Shown here: positions 19,103 through 28,324 of the stretch, piece by piece | How the letters are laid out: each line of letters opens with the position of its first letter | Position numbering within the stretch: position 1 is the stretch's first letter | NCBI RefSeq assembly: GCF_003217095.1 | Contig: NZ_QJSR01000005.1 | Span: 217,335-281,334 of the forward strand | Direction of reading: 5' to 3' | DNA from: Rhizobium sp. PP-CC-3A-592 | GTDB taxonomy: Bacteria > Pseudomonadota > Alphaproteobacteria > Rhizobiales > Rhizobiaceae | Length of the DNA stretch: 64,000 bases | Notes under the pieces: model-generated | Databases searched by the model: none | Told to the model about the DNA's origin: nothing | The model's input: the letters and a program-made list of their open reading frames with translations, nothing else | Position numbers and translations under genes: made by a program

Positions 19103-19110
19103 TTTAACCA
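19103..19110. promoter_or_regulatory. TTAACCAT CtrA-type half-motif upstream of pal
   Basis: An exact TTAACCAT lies in the 200-base tolB-pal gap, with another TTAACC 24 bases on. This gap is long for an operon-internal space and may hold a separate pal promoter. CtrA control is inferred from the motif only. Confidence 0.3.
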
Positions 19111-19205
19111 TCTCCGGTGCATGAAGATTAACCGCTTCCGGTTACAGTTCGGCAACCCTGATATTTGTTACCCCCCGACCTTTGCTTACCCAAGGAGACC
19201 GGCTC

Positions 19206-19739
19206 ATGAGCCGCATTCACGTCCCGGCCACAGGCCGCCTTCAGTCCCTCGCGCGCAATCCCGTCGCGATCGCCCTGTTCATGTCGCTGGCCCTCGCCGG
19301 CTGCGCCTCCAAGAAGAACAACATGCCGAACGATGCCGCCGGCCTCGGCCTCGGCGCCGGCTCGGCAACGCCGGGCTCGCAGCAGGACTTCACGGTCAAT
19401 GTCGGCGACCGGATCTTCTTCGACACGGATAGCTCGTCCATCCGCGCCGACGCACAGGCAACCCTGTCGCGCCAGGCACAGTGGCTCGCCAAGTACCCGA
19501 ACTACCAGATCACGGTCGAAGGCCATGCCGACGAACGCGGCACGCGCGAATACAACCTGGCGCTCGGCGCCCGCCGCGCCGCCGCTGCCAAGGAGTTCCT
19601 CGCGGGCCAGGGCGTTCCCGCCGGCCGCATGCGCACCATCTCCTACGGCAAGGAAAAGCCGGTCGCCGTCTGCGACGACATTTCCTGCTGGTCGCAGAAC
19701 CGCCGCTCGGTCACCGTTCTCGGCGGCGGCAACATGTAA
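19206..19739 (+). CDS. pal: Peptidoglycan-associated lipoprotein Pal
   Basis: A 177-residue lipoprotein. The lipobox LALAGC ends the signal peptide, so the mature protein starts at the lipidated Cys. After a short Gly-rich linker comes an OmpA-like peptidoglycan-binding domain with RIFFDTDSSSIRADAQATL, VEGHADERGTREYNLALGARRA and the terminal SVTVLGG. Pal anchors the outer membrane to the wall and is the cargo of the Tol motor. The start at 19206 was chosen over one eight codons upstream for the best signal peptide. A terminator follows. Confidence 0.96.
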   Translation: MSRIHVPATGRLQSLARNPVAIALFMSLALAGCASKKNNMPNDAAGLGLGAGSATPGSQQDFTVNVGDRIFFDTDSSSIRADAQATLSRQAQWLAKYPNYQITVEGHADERGTREYNLALGARRAAAAKEFLAGQGVPAGRMRTISYGKEKPVAVCDDISCWSQNRRSVTVLGGGNM

Positions 19740-19772
19740 GTCTCGATCCTGACGACAGGTTTGGAAATGGGG

Positions 19773-19805
19773 AAGGCGGTCTGCAAGGGCCGCCTTTCTT
19801 TTTCG
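19773..19805 (+). terminator. Rho-independent terminator after pal
   Basis: AAGGCGG and CCGCCTT form a 7-base stem with a 10-base loop, followed by TCTTTTTC. It lies 33 bases after the pal stop and would end the tol-pal transcript. Confidence 0.8.
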
Positions 19806-19934
19806 TCACACTTTGACCGAACTCCGTTGCTTTTTGCAGGCAATTGGAAAACTGTGCGGCGGTTGCAGTGCGGTAGAGGCGGGACTCCTTCGCTTCGGCC
19901 TGCGACATGATCGGTATCGAACGGGACACATGAC

Positions 19935-21020
19935 ATGAAGAACATTGTCGTGGCAGCCATGATCGGTCTTGGCGCCTTCGGGTCGCTGAGCCAGCCCGTG
20001 ACTGCCATGCCGCTTTCCGGCTGGCTGGACAAGACGTTCCACCGCAACGGAACGAAGCCTGTCGAACAGGCGCCGCTGCTCAAAGTGCAGGCCAGCGAGG
20101 CCGGGCGCATCGGGCAGCTTGAGGAAACGATCCGCTCCCTCAACGGGCGTATCGAAGAGATGAGCTTCCAGCTTCTGCAGATGCAGGAGCAGATCCGGAA
20201 GTTCCAGGAAGACAACGAACTGCGCTTCCAGGATCTCGAAGGCGCCAAGCCTGCGGCTCCGCGCAAGAGCGGGGCGCTCGAAACGCCGCGCACCTCCGGC
20301 GAGGCTATGGCGACCCCGGGGGCGACCACCGGTCGCACGGCGCCATCCGCAACCGTTACCGATCCCGGCGCAAGCACGGGATCGGAGACGGCCTCCGGCG
20401 TGCCCGGCGTGGCTCAGGGCGCCCCCGGCAGCATGCCGACGAGGCTCGGTCAGATCATCCTCGACGATGCCGGCAACCCGATCGGCGCCAATGCCGACAG
20501 CCTGCCAGATACCAGCATTGATCCCGGCATTGATACCAGCACCGATCCGGGCGCCGTCGCCTCGACCGATCCCGGCACGCGCGCCGCACCGGGCCTGAAT
20601 GCCACGCCCGAGACCGAGCAGCAGACGGCCAGCCTCGACAATCCCGGCGATCTCTACCAGTCGGCCTATGGCCACGTGCTCTCCGGCGATTACAGCCAGG
20701 CGGAAAACGAGTTCCGCGGCTATCTCGAAGCCTTCCCCAAGGGCGAGAAAGCGGCCGATGCCAGCTTCTGGATGGGCGAGGCCCAGTATTCTCAAGGGAA
20801 ATTCAACGACAGCGCCAAGACGTTCCTGAATGCGCATCAGGCCTATTCCAAGTCGCCCAAGGCGCCGGAAATGCTCTTGAAGCTCGGCATGTCGCTGGCC
20901 GCCCTCGACAACAAGGAAACCGCCTGCGCGACGCTCCGCGAAGTCGGCAAGCGCTACCCCAAGGCCTCGCCTGCCGTGAAGGCCAAGGTCACGAGCGAGC
21001 AGGGCCGCCTTTCCTGCTGA
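19935..21020 (+). CDS. cpoB: Cell division coordinator CpoB (YbgF)
   Basis: A 361-residue periplasmic protein. It has a signal peptide (residues about 1-28, ending VTAMP), an N-terminal trimerising coiled coil (LEETIRSLNGRIEEMSFQLL, then QMQEQIRKFQED), a long low-complexity Thr/Pro/Gly linker (about 95-230), and C-terminal TPR repeats starting at GDLYQSAYGHVLSGDYSQAE. CpoB links the Tol motor with peptidoglycan synthesis at the septum in E. coli. The linker is much longer than in E. coli, which is common in rhizobia. Its stop overlaps the tilS start. Confidence 0.9.
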   Translation: MKNIVVAAMIGLGAFGSLSQPVTAMPLSGWLDKTFHRNGTKPVEQAPLLKVQASEAGRIGQLEETIRSLNGRIEEMSFQLLQMQEQIRKFQEDNELRFQDLEGAKPAAPRKSGALETPRTSGEAMATPGATTGRTAPSATVTDPGASTGSETASGVPGVAQGAPGSMPTRLGQIILDDAGNPIGANADSLPDTSIDPGIDTSTDPGAVASTDPGTRAAPGLNATPETEQQTASLDNPGDLYQSAYGHVLSGDYSQAENEFRGYLEAFPKGEKAADASFWMGEAQYSQGKFNDSAKTFLNAHQAYSKSPKAPEMLLKLGMSLAALDNKETACATLREVGKRYPKASPAVKAKVTSEQGRLSC

Positions 21021-22408
21021 TGCAGCCGCCATTGCCGGCCCGGCCAAGCCCTGACCGTGCGGCGACCGCGCCGCGTACCGCCGCTCACGCCTTCCTCTCC
21101 CGCCTGCGCCACCCGTCCACCGTGCTCGTCGCCATTTCCGGCGGCAGCGATTCCGTTGGCCTCCTCCTCGCTCTCCATCACGCCGTGAAAACCTCCGGCG
21201 CACCCCACCGCCTCGTTGCCTGCACCGTCGATCACGCGCTGCGCTCCGGTTCGGCCGAAGAGGCCGAGACGGTCTCCCGGCGCTGCGCCGCGCTCGGCAT
21301 TCCCCACACGGTCGCCCGCTGGTCGCATTCCGGCATCGCCTCCGGCCTCCAGGCGGAAGCACGGCTTGCCCGCTACCGGCTCCTCAGCGCGGCAGCGCGC
21401 GACGTTCAGGCCGATCTCGTCGTCACCGGACATTCCCAAGACGATCAGGCCGAGACCATCGCCATGCGCGCCGCCCGCAGCCCACATATGGTAGACGCGG
21501 GCGAACCGCCCGCCATCGGCCTTGCCGGCATGGCGGATGCCGTGCTCTTCGATCGAACCCTCTGGATCTGCCGCCCTTTCCTCAACATCCGCCGACAGGC
21601 CATCCGCGATGACCTCACATCTCTCGGGGAAGGGTGGATCGACGATCCGAGCAATGACGATCCCCGTTTCGAGCGCGTCCGCTTCCGGCAGGCCGGCCCT
21701 GATGTCGCGGGGCAGGGCACTGGAAATATTCTCCAAGACGCGATCTCCCACCGCCTGAAGGCCGATGCCGCGATATCGGAGCGTCTTACCGATCACGTTC
21801 GCGTTCACGCAGCCATCGCGGCCGAGATCGCCCTTGCCGACCTCGATGTGACCGACATCCACTGGCAGCGGTTGCTCGCCGTGCTCGCCGCCACCCTTGC
21901 CGGAAAGCCGCATCCGATCGGGCAGGACACCGCCGTCCGTCTCTTTGCGACCCTGCAGACAGCTATGGCGGGCGCAACCACCGCCGGCGGCTGCGTTTTC
22001 GAGCGACGCGGCGGGCGGCTGTTCGTCTATCGCGAGCGCCGCAATCTCCCGCCACCGTTGACCGTCCAGCCGAGGCAGACGCTGATCTGGGACGGCCGCT
22101 TTGCGATCGACAACCACGGCGCGGCCGCGATCACGCTCGTGGCGGGTGCGGATCGTGCACTTGTCCACAGGCTCACGGCCGGCGGCCTTCCGCCGGGCGT
22201 TGCCGGGCGCATCGCGCAGGCCTCTCCCGGCATGCGCTTGCCCGACGGCGCGACCGCCGATCCCACGGCCTTTTCGCTGACGCCCATCATCGCGCCCTAC
22301 GACACCTTTTTGCCGCGTTTCGACCTGATGATCGCGCAAAGCATCGCCGCGCTTTTCAACCGCGCACCGTTTCCGACATGTCCGGTTGACGATATCTCGA
22401 CGAAATGA
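21020..22408 (+). CDS. tilS: tRNA(Ile)-lysidine synthetase TilS
   Basis: A 462-residue enzyme with the PP-loop ATP-binding motif VAISGGSDSVGLLL at about residues 36-49 and TGHSQDDQAETIAMR, another conserved TilS segment. It attaches lysine to C34 of the CAU-anticodon tRNA-Ile so that AUA is read as isoleucine, an essential cytoplasmic reaction. The start overlaps the cpoB stop (TGATG), so it is co-translated with the envelope genes. The C-terminal part is divergent, as usual for alphaproteobacterial TilS. Confidence 0.92.
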   Translation: MQPPLPARPSPDRAATAPRTAAHAFLSRLRHPSTVLVAISGGSDSVGLLLALHHAVKTSGAPHRLVACTVDHALRSGSAEEAETVSRRCAALGIPHTVARWSHSGIASGLQAEARLARYRLLSAAARDVQADLVVTGHSQDDQAETIAMRAARSPHMVDAGEPPAIGLAGMADAVLFDRTLWICRPFLNIRRQAIRDDLTSLGEGWIDDPSNDDPRFERVRFRQAGPDVAGQGTGNILQDAISHRLKADAAISERLTDHVRVHAAIAAEIALADLDVTDIHWQRLLAVLAATLAGKPHPIGQDTAVRLFATLQTAMAGATTAGGCVFERRGGRLFVYRERRNLPPPLTVQPRQTLIWDGRFAIDNHGAAAITLVAGADRALVHRLTAGGLPPGVAGRIAQASPGMRLPDGATADPTAFSLTPIIAPYDTFLPRFDLMIAQSIAALFNRAPFPTCPVDDISTK

Positions 22409-22514
22409 TCGGGCAAAGGGCGGTTTGCCTTGGCAAGGCCTGTCGCGAACCCTATGTTAGCGAAGAAATATGGGCCCCGGTCGCGGGGCGCCAGCACCGG
22501 TTCCGGGGAATTCG

Positions 22515-24452
22515 ATGAACCCTAATTTTCGTAATCTTGCCCTCTGGGCCATTATCGCTCTCTTGCTGATTGCGCTTTTCAGCATGTTTCAGCAGCCGTC
22601 GGAGCGTAGCGCCTCGCGGGAAGTTCCGTTTTCGCAGTTCCTGAAGGATGTCGATGGCAGCCGCGTCAAGGACGTCGTCATCACCGGCAACAAGGTGCTC
22701 GGCACCTTCAACGAGAGCGGCGCGACGTTCCAGACCTATGCTCCCTCCGTGGATACGGCGCTCACCGAACGGCTCGAAGCCAAGAACGTGACGGTCACCG
22801 TTCGTCCGGAAACGGACGGCTCCAACGGTTTCCTGAGCTTCATCGGCACGCTGCTCCCCATGCTGCTGATCCTCGGCGTCTGGCTGTTCTTCATGCGCCA
22901 GATGCAGGGTGGCTCGCGTGGCGCCATGGGTTTCGGCAAGTCGAAGGCAAAGCTGCTCACCGAAGCGCATGGCCGCATCACGTTCGATGACGTTGCCGGC
23001 GTGGATGAAGCCAAGCAGGATCTGGAGGAAATCGTCGAGTTCCTGCGCGATCCCCAAAAATTCCAGCGCCTCGGCGGTCGTATTCCGCGCGGCGTGCTGC
23101 TGGTCGGCCCTCCCGGCACGGGTAAGACGCTGCTCGCCCGCTCGGTTGCCGGCGAAGCCAACGTTCCCTTCTTCACGATTTCCGGTTCGGACTTCGTCGA
23201 AATGTTCGTCGGCGTTGGCGCATCCCGTGTCCGTGACATGTTCGAGCAGGCCAAGAAGAACGCGCCCTGCATCATCTTCATCGACGAAATCGATGCGGTC
23301 GGCCGTCATCGCGGCGCCGGTCTCGGCGGCGGCAATGACGAACGCGAGCAGACGCTGAACCAGCTTCTGGTCGAGATGGATGGTTTCGAGGCGAACGAGG
23401 GTGTCATCCTCATCGCCGCGACCAACCGTCCCGACGTTCTCGACCCCGCCTTGCTGCGTCCGGGCCGTTTCGACCGTCAGGTCGTCGTGCCCAATCCCGA
23501 CATCAACGGCCGCGAGCGCATTCTCAAGGTTCACGTTCGCAATGTGCCGCTGGCACCGAATGTCGATCTGAAGATTCTCGCCCGCGGTACGCCCGGTTTC
23601 TCCGGTGCCGATTTGATGAACCTCGTCAACGAATCCGCCCTCATGGCCGCCCGCCGCAACAAGCGCGTCGTCACCATGGCCGAGTTCGAAGACGCCAAGG
23701 ACAAGATCATGATGGGTGCGGAACGCCGCAACTCCGCCATGACCGAGTCCGAAAAGAAGCTGACGGCCTATCACGAAGCCGGACATGCCATCGTCGCGTT
23801 GAAGGTCCCCGCAGCCGATCCGCTGCACAAGGCGACTATCATTCCACGCGGTCGTGCGCTCGGCATGGTCATGCAGTTGCCGGAAGGCGACCGCTATTCG
23901 ATGAGCTACAAGTGGATGGTCTCGCGCCTCGCCATCATGATGGGCGGCCGCGTTGCCGAGGAAATCACCTTCGGCAAGGAGAACATCACCTCGGGCGCAT
24001 CGTCGGATATCGAGCAGGCCACCAAGCTTGCCCGCGCCATGGTCACGCAGTGGGGCTTTTCCGACCAGCTCGGCCAGGTTTCCTACGGCGAAAACCAGCA
24101 GGAAGTCTTCCTCGGCCACTCCGTCTCTCAGTCGAAGAACGTGTCGGAAGCCACCGCACAGAAGATCGACAACGAGGTTCGCCGCCTGATCGACGAAGCC
24201 TATGACGAAGCCCGCCGGATCATCACGGACATGAATTCGGAGTTCGTGGCCGTGGCCGAAGGCCTGCTGGAATATGAAACGCTGACCGGCGAAGAGATCA
24301 AGGCGCTGATGCGTGGCGACAAGCCCGCCCGCGACCTCGGCGACGATTCGCCCCCCCATCGCGGTCCCGCCGTCCCCTCGGCCGGCGCCAAGAAGGACGG
24401 CACGACGCCCAAGGGCGAAGCGGAAGGCGGCCTCGAGCCGCAGCCGCAATAA
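22515..24452 (+). CDS. ftsH: ATP-dependent membrane zinc protease FtsH
   Basis: A 645-residue protein with two membrane helices (about residues 8-24 and 111-131) around a small periplasmic domain, an AAA+ domain with Walker A GPPGTGKT (about 198-205), Walker [12 protein letters not shown] and the SRH region RPGRFDRQV, then the zinc site HEAGH (about 420-424) and a Pro-rich tail. FtsH degrades misassembled membrane proteins and regulators including RpoH. The start at 22515 gives the canonical N-terminus. Two terminators follow. Confidence 0.97.
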   Translation: MNPNFRNLALWAIIALLLIALFSMFQQPSERSASREVPFSQFLKDVDGSRVKDVVITGNKVLGTFNESGATFQTYAPSVDTALTERLEAKNVTVTVRPETDGSNGFLSFIGTLLPMLLILGVWLFFMRQMQGGSRGAMGFGKSKAKLLTEAHGRITFDDVAGVDEAKQDLEEIVEFLRDPQKFQRLGGRIPRGVLLVGPPGTGKTLLARSVAGEANVPFFTISGSDFVEMFVGVGASRVRDMFEQAKKNAPCIIFIDEIDAVGRHRGAGLGGGNDEREQTLNQLLVEMDGFEANEGVILIAATNRPDVLDPALLRPGRFDRQVVVPNPDINGRERILKVHVRNVPLAPNVDLKILARGTPGFSGADLMNLVNESALMAARRNKRVVTMAEFEDAKDKIMMGAERRNSAMTESEKKLTAYHEAGHAIVALKVPAADPLHKATIIPRGRALGMVMQLPEGDRYSMSYKWMVSRLAIMMGGRVAEEITFGKENITSGASSDIEQATKLARAMVTQWGFSDQLGQVSYGENQQEVFLGHSVSQSKNVSEATAQKIDNEVRRLIDEAYDEARRIITDMNSEFVAVAEGLLEYETLTGEEIKALMRGDKPARDLGDDSPPHRGPAVPSAGAKKDGTTPKGEAEGGLEPQPQ

Positions 24453-24480
24453 GCCGATTGCGCTTTGCAAAACATCGAAA

Positions 24481-24510
24481 CCCTTCGGCTCATGCCGGAG
24501 GGTTTTTTCG
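24481..24510 (+). terminator. Rho-independent terminator after ftsH
   Basis: CCCTTCGGC and GCCGGAGGG form a 9-base stem (one T-G pair) with a TCAT loop, followed by TTTTTTCG. It lies 29 bases after the ftsH stop. A close copy occurs at 24639-24668. Confidence 0.85.
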
Positions 24511-24518
24511 TTCCCCTT

Positions 24519-24604
24519 CGTCGTGCTCGGGCTTGTCCCGGGCATCTGCAACGGTCTGATTTCCTTGAGGTCAGCAGATCCTCGGCACAAGGCCGAGGAT
24601 GACG
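24519..24604. repeat. RIME-like palindromic intergenic element
   Basis: Two imperfect inverted arms of about 31 bases (24519-24549 and 24574-24604) share the CTCGG-x-CTTGT-x-CC core and surround a 24-base centre. A second element with similar arms lies at 32765-32874. Such elements are scattered between genes in Rhizobiaceae. This one sits exactly between two near-identical terminators after ftsH. Confidence 0.7.
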
Positions 24605-24638
24605 TCGCGCGAAAAGAGAGCCTTCTGGGCAGTTTGAA

Positions 24639-24668
24639 CCCTTCGGCCGACGCTGGAGGTTTTTTTGT
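24639..24668 (+). terminator. Second, near-duplicate terminator
   Basis: CCTTCGGC and GCTGGAGG (two G-T pairs) form a stem with a CGAC loop, followed by TTTTTTTG. The flanking AACCCTTCGGC and GGAGG-T-run match the ftsH terminator at 24481-24510, suggesting a local duplication or split of one terminator region around the palindromic element. Confidence 0.6.
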
Positions 24669-25427
24669 TTTCAGGATTATTTTCATCCCATCTTTTCCCC
24701 GCCCGCTTTTCCTCCATCATACTACCCTCGTCCCGTTATCGGATGCACCGGAAGGCGTTCCGGCGAGGCGGGGCCGGTGCCGGGGTTAAGGATTTTACGC
24801 AGGTCCTTATCCCCAGGCTCGCGAAAGGGCTGTCCGTCGTGACCTCGAAAGGGTCTCGGCGTGGCGATGTCATAGAAGAGGCGGCGACCGTTGAAACCGC
24901 GGCCGTCCTGTGAAACCTGGCAAGGCGGCGGCAAGCCGCGCCGTGACTGCCGGACGCGCCATCGGGTCGAGCCGATGGAATCTTCTTCGAGAACAGCCGG
25001 GCTGCGAGAAAAACCACCGAACGAGGCGCTGGAAGATGTCATCTTCCACTGAACTACCAACGCGGCAGCTTCCAGCGCCTCGTCCGAACTGCCCTTATCT
25101 CCACGGCGCTTTCGCGCGCGTGGTTATCGGCGCGTTGGGTCTCGATATCGGTAAGCTTTACGAAGGTAACGGCGTGTAATCATTTCTGATGGCCGTGAGG
25201 ATGCCGTTTTCCGCCTGTCTGTGGCAGAAGGTGCCATGAGCGCCAGGGAGACCGGCGGCGTTCCGGCCTTGGCGCTGCCCTCGTCCGCGAGGTGGTCGCG
25301 CCGGGACACGAGCATCTCCCGGCAGAGCGTCTTCGCGTCGCCTTCGGACGATGCGGCAATACAAATGAGAGACAGCCGTCCGGGTGAACCCGACTTCCCG
25401 GAAACGGCTCTGGACGATGGAGCGATC
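24669..25427. other. Long non-coding gap ahead of glmM with serial hairpins
   Basis: There is no convincing gene in these 760 bases; the open frames have no ribosome-binding site and odd composition. It is rich in short perfect hairpins: CCGGAA/TTCCGG near 24750, CCATCGG/CCGATGG near 24960, and the large inverted repeat at 25021-25083. The run of stems looks like a structured transcript, but I could not match it to RNase P RNA, tmRNA, 4.5S or 6S RNA. ftsH and glmM are usually close neighbours in rhizobia, so the gap itself is notable. Confidence 0.4.
25021..25083. repeat. 15-base perfect inverted repeat with competing inner hairpin
   Basis: The arm at 25021-25035 (ACGAGGCGCTGGAAG) is perfectly complementary to 25069-25083 across a 33-base loop. 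The 3' end of the left arm can instead pair locally: GGAAGAT (25031-25037) with ATCTTCC (25041-25047). The two folds exclude each other, as in attenuators. It lies 345 bases before glmM. No oligo-T run follows, so it is not a simple terminator. Confidence 0.6.
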
Positions 25428-26780
25428 ATGAAGCGCAGATATTTCGGCACCGACGGCATTCGCGGGCAGGCCAACATTTTCCCGATGACGCCGGATCTCG
25501 CCATGCGGGTCGGTATCGCCGTCGGCACCATCTTTCGCCGTGGCGCGCACCGTCACCGGGTCGTCATCGGCAAGGATACCCGCCTGTCGGGCTATATGCT
25601 GGAAAACGCCTTGGTCGCCGGCTTCACCGCGGCCGGTGTCGATGCCTTCGTCCTTGGCCCCATTCCCACGCCCGCCGTCGCCATGCTGACACGGTCGCTG
25701 CGCGCGGATATCGGCGTGATGATCTCCGCCTCGCACAATCCGTTCGAAGACAACGGCATCAAGCTTTTCGGCCCCGACGGCTACAAGCTCTCCGACGATA
25801 TCGAGAGCCAGATCGAGGAACTGCTCGATCAGGACCTGTCGATGCAGCTGGCGCGCAGCAACGAGATCGGCCGCGCCAAGCGCATCGATGGCGTGCATGA
25901 CCGCTATATCGAGCATGCCAAGCGCACGCTGCCGCGCGATGTGACGCTGAAGGGCCTGCGCATCGCCATCGATTGCGCCAATGGCGCCGCCTACAAGGTC
26001 GCGCCGGCCGCCCTCTGGGAGCTCGGCGCCGATGTGGTGTCGATCGGCACGGAGCCGAACGGCACGAACATCAATCTGGATTGCGGCTCCACCAGCCCGG
26101 CGGCCCTGTCGAAGAAGGTGCATGAAGTCCGCGCCGATATCGGCATTGCGCTCGATGGCGATGCCGACCGCGTGCTGATCGTTGACGAAAAGGGCACGAT
26201 CATCGACGGCGACCAGCTGATGGCCGTGATTGCCGACAGCTGGGCGGCGGAAGGCACCTTGCGCGGCGGCGGCATCGTCGCCACCGTCATGTCCAATCTC
26301 GGGCTCGAGCGCTACCTGCAGAGCCGCAAGCTGTCGCTCCAGCGCACCAAGGTCGGCGACCGCTACGTCGTCGAGCACATGCGCGAAAACGGCTTCAACA
26401 TCGGCGGCGAGCAGTCGGGCCATATCGTGCTCTCGGATTTCGGCACGACGGGCGACGGCCTCGTCGCCGCGCTTCAGGTGCTCTCCAGCGTCAAGCGGCT
26501 GGGCAAGCCCGTCAGCGAGGTCTGCCACAAATTCACGCCCGTGCCGCAGGTGCTGAAGAACGTGCGCGTTTCCACCGGCAAGCCGCTCGAGGACAATGCC
26601 GTGCTTCAGGCGATCGCCGATGCCGAGGCCGCCCTGTCGAAGAACGGCCGCCTCCTCATCCGCCCCTCCGGCACCGAGCCGCTGATCCGCGTTATGGCGG
26701 AAGGCGACGATCGCGGCCAGGTCGAGCGCATCGTCGATGAACTCGTGTCCGTCATCGGCTCCGTCCGCCACGCGGCGTAG
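25428..26780 (+). CDS. glmM: Phosphoglucosamine mutase GlmM
   Basis: A 450-residue alpha-D-phosphohexomutase. The N-terminus [20 protein letters not shown] is canonical, the phosphoserine loop ISASHNP is at about residues 100-106, the metal loop LDGDADRV is present, and the C-terminal [15 protein letters not shown] binds phosphate. It converts glucosamine-6-phosphate to glucosamine-1-phosphate for UDP-GlcNAc, feeding peptidoglycan and lipopolysaccharide. The start at 25428 was chosen over an in-frame ATG 69 codons upstream, since GlmM proteins begin at MKRRYFG. A terminator follows. Confidence 0.97.
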   Translation: MKRRYFGTDGIRGQANIFPMTPDLAMRVGIAVGTIFRRGAHRHRVVIGKDTRLSGYMLENALVAGFTAAGVDAFVLGPIPTPAVAMLTRSLRADIGVMISASHNPFEDNGIKLFGPDGYKLSDDIESQIEELLDQDLSMQLARSNEIGRAKRIDGVHDRYIEHAKRTLPRDVTLKGLRIAIDCANGAAYKVAPAALWELGADVVSIGTEPNGTNINLDCGSTSPAALSKKVHEVRADIGIALDGDADRVLIVDEKGTIIDGDQLMAVIADSWAAEGTLRGGGIVATVMSNLGLERYLQSRKLSLQRTKVGDRYVVEHMRENGFNIGGEQSGHIVLSDFGTTGDGLVAALQVLSSVKRLGKPVSEVCHKFTPVPQVLKNVRVSTGKPLEDNAVLQAIADAEAALSKNGRLLIRPSGTEPLIRVMAEGDDRGQVERIVDELVSVIGSVRHAA

Positions 26781-26809
26781 ATTTCTCTAGGATTGACGAT
26801 TGAATGGAG

Positions 26810-26836
26810 AACCCGGCCTCGCGCCGGGTTTTTTTC
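26810..26836 (+). terminator. Rho-independent terminator after glmM
   Basis: AACCCGGC and GCCGGGTT form an 8-base stem with a short CTCGC loop, followed by TTTTTCTTTC. It lies 30 bases after the glmM stop. Confidence 0.85.
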
Positions 26837-26862
26837 TTTCGAAATACGGTGAATTTTCTTGG

Positions 26863-26877
26863 TTAAACGAGCCTTAA
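26863..26877. promoter_or_regulatory. Perfect CtrA box ahead of Omp25-like gene
   Basis: TTAA-ACGAGCC-TTAA is an exact match to the CtrA consensus TTAA-N7-TTAA. Its right half continues as TTAACCA. It lies 86 bases before the start of the Omp25-like gene at 26963. In Brucella, omp25 is a known CtrA target, which supports the reading; binding here is inferred. Confidence 0.65.
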
Positions 26878-26962
26878 CCAATCTCCTCCATGATGCTTTC
26901 CAATAGGACGGTCGGGCTGCACGACGAAGGTGGGCTGACACAACATTCTAATGGAGTGAGCC

Positions 26963-27793
26963 ATGAAGACTATCGTGATGAGCGTTGTGGCAGCGATGCT
27001 GACCGGCAGCGCCGCCTTCGCCGCCGACATCTACCAGCCCCCGCTCGAACCCGTTGTCGAAGCCGCCCCCGTCGAGGTCGGCGCTGCCAGCGGCTGGTAT
27101 CTGCGCGGCGATGTGGGCTACGCCTTCACCAAGCTGCGCGGCGCGAAATTCTATCAGGGCTCCAATTCCTACGAGCGCGATTTCGACAGCTACGATCTCG
27201 ACAATACCTGGACCGGCGGTGTCGGCGTGGGTTACCAGGTCACCAATTACCTGCGCACGGACGTGACGCTCGACTATCTCGGCAAGACCGATTTCGAGGG
27301 CTCGACCACGGGCGGCTGCGGCGTCGCCGACTTCTGCACCTCGCGCGACATTTCCTCGATGACCGCCTGGAGCCTGATGGCCAACGCCTATGTCGATATC
27401 GGCACCTACGGCATCTTCACCCCTTATGTCGGTGCCGGCATCGGCGGCACGCAGGTGCGCTGGGACAAGCTGAAGAACACCAGCTGCGAAACGGGTAACC
27501 CCGACAATTGCGACGGCGAGTTCGAGCATAGCGGCAAGCGCAAGTGGCGCTTCACCTACGGCCTCATGGCCGGCACGGCCATCGACCTCACCTGCAACCT
27601 GCAGGCCGACGTCGGCTATCGCTTCCGCCAGATCGTCGGCGGCGACATGTTCGGCTACAAGGAAAGCGGCGGCCCCGGTCGCGACAAGGGCATCAACATC
27701 CACGAAGCCCGCGCCGGCCTGCGCTACAATTTCGGCGGCTGCGAGCAGGCCTATGTCCCGGAATACCCGGTCGAACAGCCGGTCTACAAATAA
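26963..27793 (+). CDS. Omp25/RopB-like outer-membrane beta-barrel
   Basis: A 276-residue protein with a signal peptide (MKTIVMSVVAAMLTGSAAFA, mature start near ADIY). The barrel has alternating aromatic strands such as GWYLRGDVGYAFTKLRG, YLRTDVTLDYLGKTDFEG and FTPYVGAGIGGTQVRW, and a C-terminal LRYNFGG strand followed by a short tail. This is the porin-like Omp25/Omp31/RopB family of Rhizobiales, abundant and surface-exposed. Two Cys pairs occur in outer loops. A paralogue lies at 28426 and a more distant relative at 38716. It has its own CtrA-type box and terminator. Confidence 0.85.
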   Translation: MKTIVMSVVAAMLTGSAAFAADIYQPPLEPVVEAAPVEVGAASGWYLRGDVGYAFTKLRGAKFYQGSNSYERDFDSYDLDNTWTGGVGVGYQVTNYLRTDVTLDYLGKTDFEGSTTGGCGVADFCTSRDISSMTAWSLMANAYVDIGTYGIFTPYVGAGIGGTQVRWDKLKNTSCETGNPDNCDGEFEHSGKRKWRFTYGLMAGTAIDLTCNLQADVGYRFRQIVGGDMFGYKESGGPGRDKGINIHEARAGLRYNFGGCEQAYVPEYPVEQPVYK

Positions 27794-27817
27794 GCCATTC
27801 CATCTCGTCACCTTTGG

Positions 27818-27845
27818 AAAGCCGCCCCGCAAGGGCGGCTTTCGT
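27818..27845 (+). terminator. Rho-independent terminator after Omp25-like gene
   Basis: AAAGCCGCCC and GGGCGGCTTT form a perfect 10-base stem with a CGCAA loop, followed by TTCGTGCG. It is a strong stem, with a weak T-run beyond the stem itself. Confidence 0.75.
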
Positions 27846-27987
27846 GCGTTTTCGGCACGGTTCGATGGTGCCTCGGTGAGGGGACATTAACCAGCATGGC
27901 GGGCGTAGCCGGGGGTTGCTTGTTCCCACCGCGTCGCGGGTTAGGGTCGAACCGGATGATTCGATGAAAAATTGACGGGACGCGACG

Positions 27988-28311
27988 ATGGACAGACACT
28001 TCTGGCGGATCACCGGCCATGCCGGCATGGACCAGATCTTCGAGCGCATCGTGCCCGTGGACAGCCTGTCGGATGCCGCCGTTTGCCTGCTTCTCCAGTG
28101 CCTGCTCGCCCGCGAGGTCGATATCAACCAGTTGATCGACGGTTTCGGCCTGGCCGACACTCAAGGGGCTGGCCCGCTCGATGTGCGCATGGAGCCCGGT
28201 CCGCCGCTGCAGTACCGGCTTGCCGGCGCGGATGTCGTCTTCGAGGCGAGCGTCATGACGGAACGTCCGCCGCAGTTCCGCTCATCCTATGGCTCTGGCC
28301 TTGCCGCCTGA
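27988..28311 (+). CDS. Small hypothetical protein between the two porin genes
   Basis: A 107-residue protein beginning MDRHFWRITGHAGMDQIFER. It has no signal peptide or membrane helix. A helical first half (DAAVCLLLQCLLAREVDINQ) is followed by a strand-like second half (VRMEPGPPLQYRLAGADVVF). I do not recognise a family. Its codon use resembles its neighbours and the opposite-strand alternatives look like noise. A TTAACC motif lies 100 bases upstream. Confidence 0.55.
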   Translation: MDRHFWRITGHAGMDQIFERIVPVDSLSDAAVCLLLQCLLAREVDINQLIDGFGLADTQGAGPLDVRMEPGPPLQYRLAGADVVFEASVMTERPPQFRSSYGSGLAA

Positions 28312-28324
28312 GCGAGCGTGTCCG

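Noticed and set aside
22452-24686. A 744-codon minus-strand open frame over ftsH.
   Set aside because: FtsH motifs are complete on the plus strand and the reverse frame shows only composition bias.
24740-25100. Possible RNase P RNA, tmRNA, 4.5S or 6S RNA in the structured gap.
   Set aside because: None of their conserved sequence blocks was found on either strand, so it is left as an unassigned structured region.
25221-25427. A 69-codon upstream extension of GlmM.
   Set aside because: GlmM proteins start at the [10 protein letters not shown] sequence; the extension has no domain and lies in the non-coding gap.
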